From NCBI RefSeq assembly GCF_029338515.1, contig NZ_CP119988.1, forward strand, positions 2,294,001-2,358,000: a stretch of DNA of 64,000 nucleotides, written 5' to 3'. Every line of letters begins with the position of its first letter. The stretch's first letter is position 1. Made by a program: the position numbers and the translations under genes. Positions 51,670 through 60,638 of the stretch are shown piece by piece. This stretch comes from Haloglomus litoreum (GTDB taxonomy: Archaea > Halobacteriota > Halobacteria > Halobacteriales > Haloarculaceae). The notes beneath the pieces are model-generated. The model was not told the DNA's origin and did no database searches. It was given only the letters and a program-made list of their open reading frames with translations.

Positions 51670-51689
51670 TACGAGCCATTACGCTCGTA
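51670..51689. promoter_or_regulatory. Perfect inverted repeat upstream of the cold-shock gene
   Basis: TACGAGC-N6-GCTCGTA, 7-bp arms, about 33 bp upstream of the csp TATA box. A dimeric regulator site is possible. Confidence 0.45.
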
Positions 51690-51720
51690 GCTCTGCAGCA
51701 ACTCTCGGATATTCGGAACT

Positions 51721-51730
51721 CTTATACACG
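51721..51730 (+). promoter_or_regulatory. TATA box of the cold-shock gene
   Basis: CTTATACACG centred about 28 bp before the ATG at 51754, consistent with a leaderless transcript. Confidence 0.55.
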
Positions 51731-51753
51731 TTATCGCGCTCTGTTCATTCGCA

Positions 51754-51948
51754 ATGGCAAACGGTAAGGTTGACTTCTTCAACGACACGGGCGGTTACGG
51801 TTTCATCACGACTGAGGACTCTGACGAGGACGTGTTCTTCCACATGGACGACGTCGGCGGCGAGGACCTCACGGAGGGTACCGATCTGGAGTTCGACATC
51901 GAACAGGCCCCGAAGGGCCCGCGCGCGACGAACGTCGTCCGCGCCTGA
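51754..51948 (+). CDS. cspA: Cold-shock domain protein
   Basis: 64 residues, a five-strand OB fold. GKVDFFNDTGGYGFITTEDS carries RNP1-like residues and DVFFHMDDVGG the RNP2 motif; the C-terminus KGPRATNVVRA is standard. It binds single-stranded RNA or DNA and keeps mRNA accessible. Haloarchaeal genomes hold several such genes. A perfect inverted repeat lies upstream and a hairpin begins 16 nt after the stop. Confidence 0.95.
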   Translation: MANGKVDFFNDTGGYGFITTEDSDEDVFFHMDDVGGEDLTEGTDLEFDIEQAPKGPRATNVVRA

Positions 51949-52423
51949 ACTGACGGCTACGCACGTCGCCTGACGGCGACCTCGCGCACCGCAACTTCTC
52001 GGAACGCTACACCGCGAGCGACGGCTCCGGGGTGCCCGGCAGCAGACCCGACTCGTTTTGCCACCGGCCGGACTACCGACGACCGGCCGATGACGAGCGC
52101 TCGCACCGAGCCGGCGTAGGCACCCGGCGATGACGAGCCCTATGAGTGCCGAGGCCGACCACTACGGTCCCGTCTCGAATTTTCGACGCTTCCCGTTCTC
52201 GCTTGCAGCGGGATCGCATTCATCGATCGGAGCCCCCGAGAGCCACCACGTTCCATCAGCGGTACTCTCACGGTTGCCAGTCCCCCACTCGGATACCTTC
52301 ATCTGTGTGAATGTGTTCGAACTCCCGGCCAGCGCCGTCAGAGCACTCACCCGCGAGCGGTCGAACGGTCTCGTCCCCCTTTCCCGCGCTGCCGAACTCG
52401 CGGCATGATCGACCCATCAGTGG
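51949..52423. other. Intergenic region, less GC-rich, no gene
   Basis: Apart from the csp hairpin, the area holds a duplicated GATGACGAGC (near 52088 and 52129) and a stretch with weaker GC bias. Open frames on either strand have no recognisable domain and I see no promoter for them. Confidence 0.45.
51965..51980 (+). terminator. Possible 3' hairpin after the cold-shock gene
   Basis: GTCGCC-TGAC-GGCGAC forms a perfect 6-bp stem with a 4-nt loop 16 nt after the csp stop. There is no T-run after it, so termination is uncertain; it could stabilise the 3' end. Confidence 0.3.
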
Positions 52424-53107
52424 TCATGACTGTTCGACTTCCCGGTCCCGCACCTCCGCGAACCACCGTTCGAGAACTGCGTTACCCGTATAGCGGACGC
52501 GGTTCCCGGTCGCATCGACCTCGATGAGGTCCGCCGCCTCCAGTTTTGGGAGATGACGGTGCGTAAGCTCGGTCCTGACGGTCGAGACCTTCCGTCCCGA
52601 GATCGGGCTTCCTGCGAGTTCTTCGGCTAACTCGCCGACGGTCCTGGTCCGGTGTTCGTGCAGACAAGCGAGGATCGCCCGGCACTGCCGGTTCGTGAGC
52701 GAATCGAGGGTTGCGGTCGTGGTGGCAGGAGGGAGGTCGGGTTGCGTCACGAACGTCCGTAGGTCCGAATCCGTCCAGAACGGATGCTGCGTGCGCCTGA
52801 TGGAACCCCCGTCGGTTCGTTCGATCAGGTCGTGGGCCTCGAGCAGTGGGAGATGCGTGTGGTGGAGTGATATCCGGACCTTCTCCCCGGCATCGGACGT
52901 GACTGCTTCTGGAGCGTGCCCTGATTCGTGCGAGGCCACGGCTCGAGCCAGCTCTGACACTGATACAGGACCGTCAGCCTGGTCAAGAACACTGAGAAGC
53001 ACTCGCCGTCGCCTGGCAGCGAGTATCTGATAGAGTTCGCTTGCCTCCTCTCTCTCGGCGGCCAGGAAGTGTTGAGACCAGGAGGGTGAATCTGCTGAAC
53101 TCGCCAT
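52424..53107 (-). CDS. Protein with two tandem DUF7344-type winged helices
   Basis: 227 residues. The first winged helix (about 25-110) reads LYQILAARRRRVLLSVLDQA, then ELARAVASHESGHAPEAVTS, KVRISLHHTHLPLLEAHDLI. The second (about 130-225) reads LDSLTNRQCRAILACLHEHR, VGELAEELAGSPISGRKVST and VRTELTHRHLPKLEAADLIE. No membrane segment is present. It is a soluble relative of the island at 1.6-6 kb. Its 3' neighbour toward the right, on the same strand, is the Bat-type regulator, 64 bp away. Confidence 0.85.
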   Translation of the reverse strand: MASSADSPSWSQHFLAAEREEASELYQILAARRRRVLLSVLDQADGPVSVSELARAVASHESGHAPEAVTSDAGEKVRISLHHTHLPLLEAHDLIERTDGGSIRRTQHPFWTDSDLRTFVTQPDLPPATTTATLDSLTNRQCRAILACLHEHRTRTVGELAEELAGSPISGRKVSTVRTELTHRHLPKLEAADLIEVDATGNRVRYTGNAVLERWFAEVRDREVEQS

Positions 53108-53171
53108 TACTCCGTGTGGAGAGTCTCCGGAAAGGTAAGCGGCGCTTCAAAAGGGTTTGATTCGCCCCCGG

Positions 53172-55340
53172 TTACCCTGTCGAGTCGAAGAACGCGGAGA
53201 CCAACTTGCGTTCGCCGTGCCGGATGTGGTGTGAGACAGTGCCCTGTGTCACGTCCAACCGCTCGGCCAACTCTTCACCGGTAATGGCGCGCGGCCAGTC
53301 GAAATATCCCGAGTAGTACGCTACCTCCAGCGCGGTCCGCTGTCGTTCAGTCAACTGCTCGTCGAGATCGGAGAAGACATCGTTCAGCCGTGGCTTCTCC
53401 CGTACGACCTCAGTTTGACTGACGACCTCTGTCCTCGGGTACACGTCCTCGACAAGGTCGATCACTTCCCTGACGTCGGTGGTAGAGGGTACACCGACAG
53501 TGAATCGGAATTCCCCGTTCTCGAAAGTGCCCCCGACTATTCGACTATCGTACTTCGCTAACTGTGAGGCACCTGCCCTCTGAGAGGTTTTCACCTCGAC
53601 TCGTGATTTGGACCCCGTCCCTGGGATCACGTGACATTCGGAATCCGGATAGAAGTCCTCAGTCACGTCGATGAACACCTCCGGGGCGATTCCAGCTATC
53701 GAGTAGTAGGTGAGAGTCTGACCATCCGTGAGGCCAACAGATCTCTCGATCGAGATGGTGAACGAGTCATGACCGATGACGTCGAGATATGCATCTGCGA
53801 TTCCGGCTGATCGGAAGGTGACCTCGGTGACCCGGTCTTCCAGCAGGGCTCGTTTCCGGTTGATCGAACTGATCGCGTGTCCAGCGATCTCGCCGAGTCG
53901 TCCGATGATGCGGCGTTCGCTCTCGTCGAAGGCGTTCTCGCGTGCCGTGTAGACATTCAGGACACCGTAGACCCGTTCCTCGCAGGTGATCGGAATCGAT
54001 ATCCCCACCCGGTGGTGAATCTCTCTCGACTGTCGCCACTTGTCGAACACGGGATCGGCGGGGCTGTCGTAGGTGACCTGAACCTCGCCCGTTCGTACCG
54101 CTTCGGCGACCGGTCCGTGACTCGTCGGGTCATCGGTCTCGGTCGAGAGAACAACGTTGGAGAGCCTGGCCTCGTCCGGTCCGGTGATGTGCGGGACGAT
54201 GGTCTTGCCGTATCGATCGAGGTGGCCGATCCAGGCGTACTCGTAGGAGTCGGAGTTCGTGAGGTGGGTCGTGATCGTTCGCTCGACCTCCTCCCGTGAG
54301 GACGATTCGATGACAGCGCCGGTGACGTCCTGGAACACCTGGTTGAGGCGGTTTAGCGCCGCGAGTTCCTCTTCGAACCGCTTGCGCTCGGTGATGTCGC
54401 GAACCACCGCGACGACACCACGGTCGTCGTCCTCGTCCGATGGGAACAGTCCAAATCGAACTTCGACAGGGATCGTCCCACCGTCTTTCGTTTCGAGTAC
54501 GATCTCGTGCTGAGCAACGTCTCCAACGGCGTTCAGCCCCGCTTTCAGCTCTTCCCCTTCGAGGAAGTGGTCAGATGATGCTACTCGTGAGGCGTGTGTC
54601 CCGATCAACTCTGCAGGGGAATAGCCGAGCAGTTCCGCGTACGCGTCATTGACCATCGAGAAGTGGCCGTCACCATCCACGGCAACAATCCCATCACCGA
54701 CCGTCTCCACGATGGTACGGTACTCTTCCAGTTCCTGCTGGCGACGCTTCCGTGTCGAGACATCGCGGAAATACACCGACAGACCCGTCTCCGAGGGGTA
54801 GATGGAGTTCTCGAACCACGCGTCCAACGGGTCGTAGTAGTCCTCCAGAGAGACCGGTTCCTGGGTTCCGTGTGCCTCGTGAATCGCGGTCTCGAACTCG
54901 TCGGTCAGGTCGAGCTCGGTGTGGATGTCTCGGCCGAGGACGGCGGGTGCGTCCAGGTCGAGGAGGTCCGCTGCTCGGGTATTCAGGTAGGTGAACCTGA
55001 ACTGGTCGTCGAGGCCGTAGAAGCCGTCCGTAATCCGCTCGAGCACCGCATCAACGGTGGGTCCTGCCTCGCTACGTTCTGGCTCCCTTTCGCTTGCGCG
55101 CCCACACTCGGAGGGGCCCTCGCTTGCTCGCCACCAGACCCGGGCGTTGGCACCTGCTTTCTTTGTCTCGAGGTCGCCCCTGCCCACCAGCTTCTCCAGA
55201 CGTTTGTAGACCGTTCGTCGGCCGACGTCGAGCGCGTCTGCCACCTCCGGTGTCGTGAGTGGTTCGCAAGGGTCGTCGCTCTGGTCGAAGACAGCGAGCG
55301 TTTCGACGTAGATTCCCTCCGAACTACCAGACGATGACAT
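53172..55340 (-). CDS. Bat-type PAS/GAF sensor with HTH_10 output
   Basis: 722 residues. In order: an N-terminal HTH (about 28-70, LTTPEVADALDVGRRTVYKR), PAS 1 (about 100-190), PAS 2 (about 205-320, TVGDGIVAVDGDGHFSMVND ending DITERKRFEEEL), GAF (about 340-490, WIGHLDRYGKTIVPHITGPD), a Bat linker domain (about 500-650) and a C-terminal HTH_10 (about 655-722, LTERQRTALEVAYYSGYFDW, ITGEELAERLDVTQGTVSHH). Bat homologues control light- or oxygen-responsive genes such as bacterioopsin. The extra N-terminal HTH is less common. It has TATA-like CTATAGCC about 27 bp upstream. Composition is somewhat less GC-rich than nearby genes. Confidence 0.93.
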   Translation of the reverse strand: MSSSGSSEGIYVETLAVFDQSDDPCEPLTTPEVADALDVGRRTVYKRLEKLVGRGDLETKKAGANARVWWRASEGPSECGRASEREPERSEAGPTVDAVLERITDGFYGLDDQFRFTYLNTRAADLLDLDAPAVLGRDIHTELDLTDEFETAIHEAHGTQEPVSLEDYYDPLDAWFENSIYPSETGLSVYFRDVSTRKRRQQELEEYRTIVETVGDGIVAVDGDGHFSMVNDAYAELLGYSPAELIGTHASRVASSDHFLEGEELKAGLNAVGDVAQHEIVLETKDGGTIPVEVRFGLFPSDEDDDRGVVAVVRDITERKRFEEELAALNRLNQVFQDVTGAVIESSSREEVERTITTHLTNSDSYEYAWIGHLDRYGKTIVPHITGPDEARLSNVVLSTETDDPTSHGPVAEAVRTGEVQVTYDSPADPVFDKWRQSREIHHRVGISIPITCEERVYGVLNVYTARENAFDESERRIIGRLGEIAGHAISSINRKRALLEDRVTEVTFRSAGIADAYLDVIGHDSFTISIERSVGLTDGQTLTYYSIAGIAPEVFIDVTEDFYPDSECHVIPGTGSKSRVEVKTSQRAGASQLAKYDSRIVGGTFENGEFRFTVGVPSTTDVREVIDLVEDVYPRTEVVSQTEVVREKPRLNDVFSDLDEQLTERQRTALEVAYYSGYFDWPRAITGEELAERLDVTQGTVSHHIRHGERKLVSAFFDSTG

Positions 55341-55560
55341 ACCCCCCTGGAGAGGACCAGTGGCTATAGCAGTTCCGTCGATGGCACTGCGACGCGGTAC
55401 CCTTCGCTCAGCTCGATCTCTCCACGGTAGCGTTATTGAAAGCCGATATTTGATACTGGCCGGAGCCTCCGTGAGCGCCGAGGCCGCATCCCTAACGGTA
55501 GACGGACCGATGCCACAGCCGGCGGACCAGCGACGGAATCACTGTCCCGGAACGTGTTGT

Positions 55561-56178
55561 TTACCTCGCCCGGAAGGCCCGGAGCGTGTCGCGCCCACAG
55601 TCCTCGACGCCCACCTGCTCGAAGCCCAGGTCGGTGAAGACAGCGTTCCAGTCCCGGTAGTACAGCGGGACCTCGTCCTGAACGTAGTTGACCGCCGTCC
55701 CGTCCGGTGGCGACTCCCCGTCCCCCTCGTTCTCGACGGTGACCACGAGGTCGCTCGTGACGCGGGCGACCTCCTCGAACACCCACTCCGCGTCGGGGTG
55801 GATGTGCTGGAGGGTCTCGACGGAGTAGGTCACGTCGAACGCGCCGTCCTCGAACTCGGGGAGGACGGCCTCGATGGCGTCGAGGTAGAAGCGCCCGGTC
55901 GCGGCCAGGTCGGGGTAGGTCTCGCTCATCACCTCCAGCGCCTCGTCGTTCAGTTCGATGCCGGCGAGGCGGTCGAAGCCGGCGTCGTGGAGGTGGGCGA
56001 GGTGCCGCCCGGAGCTACAGCCCAGTTCCAGCACGCGCGCGTCCCGGTCCACCCGCTCGAGCGCACGCAACACGGCCTCGCTCCGTTCGTCCGCCCCGTA
56101 GTAGGCGTAGTACGCCGGCGAGTACTCGCCGGACCGCTCGGCCCACTGGCGACGGACATCGTGAGAATCCACACGCAC
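55561..56178 (-). CDS. SAM-dependent methyltransferase
   Basis: 205 residues. Motif I is VLELGCSSGRHLAHLHDAG (about 49-67), followed by LAGIELNDEALEVMSETYPD with the acidic ribose-binding residue, DGAFDVTYSVETLQHIHPD and RVTSDLVVTVENEGDG. It belongs to the methyltransf_11/25 group. Substrate unknown. It lies divergently from the CapA-like gene with only about 107 bp between starts. Confidence 0.87.
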   Translation of the reverse strand: MRVDSHDVRRQWAERSGEYSPAYYAYYGADERSEAVLRALERVDRDARVLELGCSSGRHLAHLHDAGFDRLAGIELNDEALEVMSETYPDLAATGRFYLDAIEAVLPEFEDGAFDVTYSVETLQHIHPDAEWVFEEVARVTSDLVVTVENEGDGESPPDGTAVNYVQDEVPLYYRDWNAVFTDLGFEQVGVEDCGRDTLRAFRAR

Positions 56179-56285
56179 ACAACAGGGGGCAGCGGCATAG
56201 GCCCGTCGGAATCGACCCCAATGCGAGTCCGCGGCCGGGCGTGTGACCCCGGGATTTTCATCCGCTCCGGTGGTGGCATCGACGG

Positions 56286-57380
56286 ATGGCCCCGACCCGT
56301 CGCGCCGCGCTCGCGGCGACCGCGACGCTCCTCTCGACAGCGGGCTGTGCTGTCAGGTCCGTCTCCGAGGGGACCGACCCGACCGGCGACGCGCGGGTCG
56401 GGCTCGCGGGCGACGTGATGCTCGGGCGGAGCGTCGACGAGCGCCACGACGACCGGCCCCCGGCGTCGGTGTGGGGGTCGATGCTGCCCGCGTTGGGGCG
56501 GCTCGATGGGACCATCGCCAACCTGGAGTGCTGTATCTCGGACCGGGGAGAGCGGTGGCCCGACAAGGTCTACTACTTCCGCGCGGGCCCGGAGTGGGCG
56601 CTGCCGGCGCTGGAGACCGCCGACGTCGCCGCCGTCAGCCTCGCCAACAACCACGCCCTCGACTTCGGGGCGACCGCGCTCCGGGACACCCTCGACGGGC
56701 TGGACCGGCGCGGCATCACGGCCGTCGGTGCCGGGGCGGACCGCAGCGCCGCGCTCACCCCGGCCGTCGTCGACATCGGTGGGGTCACCGTCGCCGTCAT
56801 CGGCCTGACGGACCGGATGCCGGCCTTCGGTGCCGGCCCCGAGCGCCCGGGGACGGCCGTCGCGGCGCTGGCCGGCCGGAGCCGCCGGACGCGCCGCCTC
56901 GTCCGCGGACTGCTCCGGCGACCCGCGGTGGCGGCTGCGGACCTCGTCGTCGCCTCGCTCCACTGGGGCCCGAACTGGACGCTCGTCAAACACCCCGCGC
57001 GCCGTGCGTTCGCCCGGTGGCTCGTCGACGAGGGTGTGGATGTCGTCCACGGGCACAGCGCCCACGTCCCGCAGGGCATCGAGGTGTACGACGGCGCCCC
57101 CATCCTGTACGACTGCGGCGACCTCGTCGACGACTACGTCGTGAAGCCGGACCTGCACAACGACCGGAGCTTCCTGTTCGAACTCGTCGTCGAGGACGGC
57201 ACCGTCGTCGCGGTCCGGCTGCATCCGGTCGAGATACGGCGGAGCACGGCCCACCGCGCGGAGGGGGCCGTGGCCCGCTGGCTCCGCGACCGGATGCGTG
57301 CGCTCTCGGCACGGTTCGGAACGAGCGTCCGTGCCGAGTCACGAGGAGGGGTGCTTCGGGTTCCGGTTCCCGGCGCGTGA
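56286..57380 (+). CDS. CapA-family lipoprotein (poly-glutamate/capsule type)
   Basis: 364 residues. The N-terminus TRRAALAATATLLSTAGCAV has twin Arg, a short hydrophobic segment and a lipobox-like STAGC, so it is probably a Tat-exported, lipid-anchored protein. The phosphoesterase-like CapA core begins LAGDVMLGRSVDERHD, continues IANLECCISDRGERW, AVSLANNHALDFGATALRDT, IGLTDRMPAFGAGP, LVVASLHWGPNWTLVKHP and VVHGHSAHVPQGIEVYDGAP with the metal-type Asn/His residues. CapA proteins are linked to polyglutamate or capsule formation; the exact activity here is unknown. TATA-like GGATTTTCATC is about 27 bp before the ATG. Confidence 0.9.
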   Translation: MAPTRRAALAATATLLSTAGCAVRSVSEGTDPTGDARVGLAGDVMLGRSVDERHDDRPPASVWGSMLPALGRLDGTIANLECCISDRGERWPDKVYYFRAGPEWALPALETADVAAVSLANNHALDFGATALRDTLDGLDRRGITAVGAGADRSAALTPAVVDIGGVTVAVIGLTDRMPAFGAGPERPGTAVAALAGRSRRTRRLVRGLLRRPAVAAADLVVASLHWGPNWTLVKHPARRAFARWLVDEGVDVVHGHSAHVPQGIEVYDGAPILYDCGDLVDDYVVKPDLHNDRSFLFELVVEDGTVVAVRLHPVEIRRSTAHRAEGAVARWLRDRMRALSARFGTSVRAESRGGVLRVPVPGA

Positions 57381-57419
57381 AGCCGCGAGGAGGGTGGGGC
57401 TTCGAGGGGACGACCCGGC

Positions 57420-59015
57420 CTACCGCTCGATGGGCACCTCGATGAGCGAGAGGGCGTCGTCGTCGACCGCCGAGAGGGCATCCTCGAACCCATCGAGGGA
57501 TCCGGCACGGGTCGCCTCGAGCCCGAAGCTCTCGGCGAACGCGACGAGGTCCGGGTTGCCGAGCTCGGTCCCGTAGTGTTCGCCGGTGTGCTCGGCCTGC
57601 TTCTCCGAGATGAGGCCGTAGTCGTCGTCACGCCAGACGACGGTGGTGAACGAGCAGCCCAGCCGTTTCGCCGTCTCCAGTTCCGCGGCGTTCATCAGGA
57701 ACCCGCCGTCGCCGGTCCCGACCACGACGTTGGCATCGACGGCCAGGTCGGCCGCGAGGCCGCCCGGGACACCGATACCCATGCTCGCGAGGCCGTTGGA
57801 GATGACACAGCGTCCGGGCTCGAAGACGGGGAAGCGCCGGGCGATGGCCATCTTGTGGCTGCCCACGTCCGAGACGAGCACGTCCGCGTCGGTCATCGCC
57901 TCCCGGAGCAGCGGCAGGGTGTTCGCGACCGTCACGGGGTCGTCCGGCGACGGCCGGCGGGTCGCGTGCTCGTAGACCCGCTCGTGGGCGTCCACGCACC
58001 AGACGTCCCACGACCGCTCGACGGCGCCGGCCAGCCGCTCCAGTCCCGTTCCGGGGTCACAGACCAGTTCGACGTCGGGGTTGTAGTGGGTGTACACCTC
58101 CGCCGGCTCGCTGTCGAGATGGACGATGCGCTTCTCGCCGTCGGAGTTCCACCCCTCGGGGTCGTGCTCGGCGATGTCGTACCCGACCGCGAGGACGGTG
58201 TCGGCGGCGGCGACCGCCCCGCCGGCCTCGCCATCCGGCCCGGAATCCAGCGTCATCAGCGAGCGCTCGTCACGGTCCGGGAGCGCGCCCTTCGCCATGT
58301 ACGTCGACACGACGGGGACGCCCGTCCGGTCGACGAAGGTCGCCAGCGCGCTCGCGGCGTCGGCCCGGACGGCGCCGTTGCCGGCGAGGACGAGCGGCTG
58401 GTCGGCCGATTCGAGCAGCGAGGCGGCCGCCGCCAGCGTCCCGTCGTCCGGCGCCGGACGCGCGACCGCCTCGCGGACCGGTAGCGGCTCGGCATCGGTC
58501 GGCTCGGCGGCCACGTCCTCCGGGAGTTCGAGGTGTGTCGCCCCGGGCTTCTCGTACTCGGCGACCTTGAACGCCTTCCGGACGGACTCGGCGACCGCGG
58601 TCCGGTCGGAGATCTGTGCGTTCCACTTCACCAGCGGCTCGAACGTGCCCACGATATCGAGCTTCTGGTGGCTCTCCTTGTGGAGCCGCTCGCGCCCGCC
58701 CTGCCCCGTGATGGCGACGAGCGGCGACTTGTCGAGTTGCGCGTCCGCGACGCCGGTCAGCAGGTTCGTCGCTCCGGGCCCGAGCGTGCCCAGACAGACG
58801 CCCGCCTCGCCGGTCAGCCGACCGTGGACGTCGGCCACGAAGGCCGCGCCCTGCTCGTGGCGGACCGGGACGAACGTCACCGACGAGTCCCGGATGGCGA
58901 ACAGCAGGTCCTCCAGCTCCTCACCGGGAACGCCGAAGACGCGCTCGACGCCCTCGGCCTCCAGGCAGTCGGCGAGGCACTCGGCGACGGTCCGCTCGGG
59001 GTCGTCCATCGTCAC
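57420..59015 (-). CDS. TPP-dependent decarboxylase, acetolactate-synthase-like (candidate 2-oxoglutarate decarboxylase)
   Basis: 531 residues. Pyrimidine-binding domain with VRHEQGAAFVADVHGRLTGE and catalytic Glu54, a central FAD/NAD-like domain (about 190-330) and the TPP-binding domain with VVVGTGDGGFLMNAAELETA and TTVVWRDDDYGLISEKQAEH, where DD replaces the usual NN of the Mg motif. Annotated relatives are acetolactate synthases, but no regulatory subunit lies beside it. Translation begins at GTG 59015 or ATG 59009 and overlaps the upstream SSADH-like gene (GTGA). This pairing is the arrangement of the cyanobacterial 2-oxoglutarate decarboxylase-SSADH bypass; other 2-oxo acids remain possible. 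Confidence 0.82.
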   Translation of the reverse strand: MTMDDPERTVAECLADCLEAEGVERVFGVPGEELEDLLFAIRDSSVTFVPVRHEQGAAFVADVHGRLTGEAGVCLGTLGPGATNLLTGVADAQLDKSPLVAITGQGGRERLHKESHQKLDIVGTFEPLVKWNAQISDRTAVAESVRKAFKVAEYEKPGATHLELPEDVAAEPTDAEPLPVREAVARPAPDDGTLAAAASLLESADQPLVLAGNGAVRADAASALATFVDRTGVPVVSTYMAKGALPDRDERSLMTLDSGPDGEAGGAVAAADTVLAVGYDIAEHDPEGWNSDGEKRIVHLDSEPAEVYTHYNPDVELVCDPGTGLERLAGAVERSWDVWCVDAHERVYEHATRRPSPDDPVTVANTLPLLREAMTDADVLVSDVGSHKMAIARRFPVFEPGRCVISNGLASMGIGVPGGLAADLAVDANVVVGTGDGGFLMNAAELETAKRLGCSFTTVVWRDDDYGLISEKQAEHTGEHYGTELGNPDLVAFAESFGLEATRAGSLDGFEDALSAVDDDALSLIEVPIER

Positions 59016-60397
59016 GACCCGTCCGCCTCCAGACCGTGGTTGACGAAGACGGTCTTCCGGTTGACGAACTCGCGGATGCCGTGCCGCGAGAGCTCGCGCC
59101 CGTAGCCCGAGTCCCTGATGCCGCCGAACGGGAGCCGGGGGTCGGACTTGACGAACTCGTTGACGAAGCAGGCGCCGGCCTCGAACTCGCGGGCGAAGCG
59201 CTCCCCGCGGTCGAGGTCGCTCGTCCAGACGCTCGCGCCGAGCCCGAGGTCCGAATCGTTGGCGAGGTCGAGCGCCTCGGCACCGCTCTCGACCTCGAAG
59301 ACCGCCGCGACCGGACCGAACGTCTCCTCGCAGGCCGCGGCCGCGTCGCGGGGCACGTCGGTCAGGACCGTCGGCGGGTAGAAGGCGCCCTCGCGGTCGA
59401 GCGGTTCGCCCCCCAGCGCCACCTCGGCACCCGCCTCGACCGACCGCTCGACCTGGTCGTGGAGCTCCTCCATGAGGTCCGGCCGGGCCATCGGCCCGAT
59501 GTCGGTGGCCTCGTCGGTCGGGTCACCGACCGTCAGCGCGTCGAGCTTCTCGACCAGGCCGCCGACGAACGCGTCGTAGACGTCCGTGTGGACGACGAAC
59601 CGCTTCGCCGCGATGCAGGACTGGCCGTTGTTCTGTGTGCGGGCGTAGACGGCCTTCTCGACGGTCTCCTCGAGCGGTGCGTCCGCCAGCACGACGAACG
59701 GGTCCGAGCCGCCGAGTTCCAGCACCGTCTTCTTCAGTTCGCTCCCCGCCCGCTCGGCGACCGCCCGGCCGGCCGGCTCGCTTCCGGTGAGTGTCACCGC
59801 GCGGACGCGGTCGTCGGCGATGATGTCGTTGGCCGTCCCCGAGCCCACGAGCAGCGTCTGGAAGGCGCCCTCCGGGACGCCCGCGTCGTGGAGCACCGCC
59901 TCGATGGCGAGGGCGCACCCGGGGACGTTGGAGGCGTGCTTCAGGAGGCCGACGTTGCCCGCCGCGAGGTTCGGCGCCGCGAACCGGAACACCTGCCAGA
60001 ACGGGAAGTTCCATGGCATCACCGCCAGGACCGGACCCAGCGGCTCGTAGCTCACGAGCGAGTGGGCGTCGGCCTCGGTGCCGATGACCTCGTCGGCGAG
60101 CTGCTCGTCCGCGCGCTCGGCGTAGTACTCACAGACCCAGGCACACTTCTCGACCTCGGCCCGGGCCTGTTCGATGGGCTTGCCCATCTCGCGGGTCATC
60201 AGGTCGGCGTACTCGTCGGTCCGCTCCCGGAGGAGGTCCGCCGCGCGCTCCAGGTGCCCGCACCGCTCCTGTACGGTCCGCGCGCTCCACTCCTCGAACG
60301 TCGCCGTCGCCCGGTCGAGCGCCGCGTCCACCGCCGCCTCGGTCGGCTCCTCGTACGTCTCGATGCGGTCGCCTGTCGCCGGGTTCCGTGATTCCAT
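59012..60397 (-). CDS. gabD: NAD(P)-dependent aldehyde dehydrogenase, succinate-semialdehyde type
   Basis: 461 residues. Oxidises an aldehyde to an acid, most likely succinate semialdehyde to succinate. Catalytic residues are present: N130 in VMPWNFPFWQVF, E227 in TVLELGGSDPF and C261 in NNGQSCIAAKRF; the cofactor site has GNVGLLKHASNVPG with K153. The short length and NVGLLKHASNVPGCALAIE place it with the Sad/GabD1 subgroup also found with TPP decarboxylases in cyanobacteria. It is the first gene of the pair, with AACCGTTAG (minus strand, 60425-60433) about 27-33 bp upstream of the ATG. Confidence 0.92.
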   Translation of the reverse strand: MESRNPATGDRIETYEEPTEAAVDAALDRATATFEEWSARTVQERCGHLERAADLLRERTDEYADLMTREMGKPIEQARAEVEKCAWVCEYYAERADEQLADEVIGTEADAHSLVSYEPLGPVLAVMPWNFPFWQVFRFAAPNLAAGNVGLLKHASNVPGCALAIEAVLHDAGVPEGAFQTLLVGSGTANDIIADDRVRAVTLTGSEPAGRAVAERAGSELKKTVLELGGSDPFVVLADAPLEETVEKAVYARTQNNGQSCIAAKRFVVHTDVYDAFVGGLVEKLDALTVGDPTDEATDIGPMARPDLMEELHDQVERSVEAGAEVALGGEPLDREGAFYPPTVLTDVPRDAAAACEETFGPVAAVFEVESGAEALDLANDSDLGLGASVWTSDLDRGERFAREFEAGACFVNEFVKSDPRLPFGGIRDSGYGRELSRHGIREFVNRKTVFVNHGLEADGS

Positions 60398-60578
60398 CGT
60401 GGCGTCGAGTTCACCCTTGAGCCCCTAACGGTTTGCGGGCGTTCCAGTCGACCGGGCGAACACGCCGCTCGCGGACGGTGCGACCGGTACAGTGCCCGGT
60501 CACGCCACGGTCGGCCGGCACACCTTGACTCTCTGAGTCCATAATTATTTTATGGCCACAATATATCCAAAATATTCC

Positions 60579-60585
60579 GTTTATG
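60579..60585 (+). promoter_or_regulatory. TATA-like promoter of the voltage-gated channel gene
   Basis: GTTTATG at the right edge of the AT-rich island. Transcription would start near 60610, giving a leader of about 105 nt to the ATG at 60717, longer than for most genes here. Confidence 0.4.
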
Positions 60586-60624
60586 AGGCCGGAGCCATCG
60601 CTATCGCCCGGATTAACGTACGAG

Positions 60625-60638
60625 GGCAGATATCTGCC
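60625..60638. promoter_or_regulatory. 14-bp perfect palindrome in the channel gene leader
   Basis: GGCAGATATCTGCC, positioned about 45 bp after the TATA-like element and so just downstream of the predicted transcription start, the usual place for an archaeal repressor site. Alternatively an RNA hairpin. Confidence 0.45.

Noticed and set aside
52130-52408. 92-codon plus-strand frame after csp
   Set aside because: No promoter-like element, no domain, and composition not acidic.
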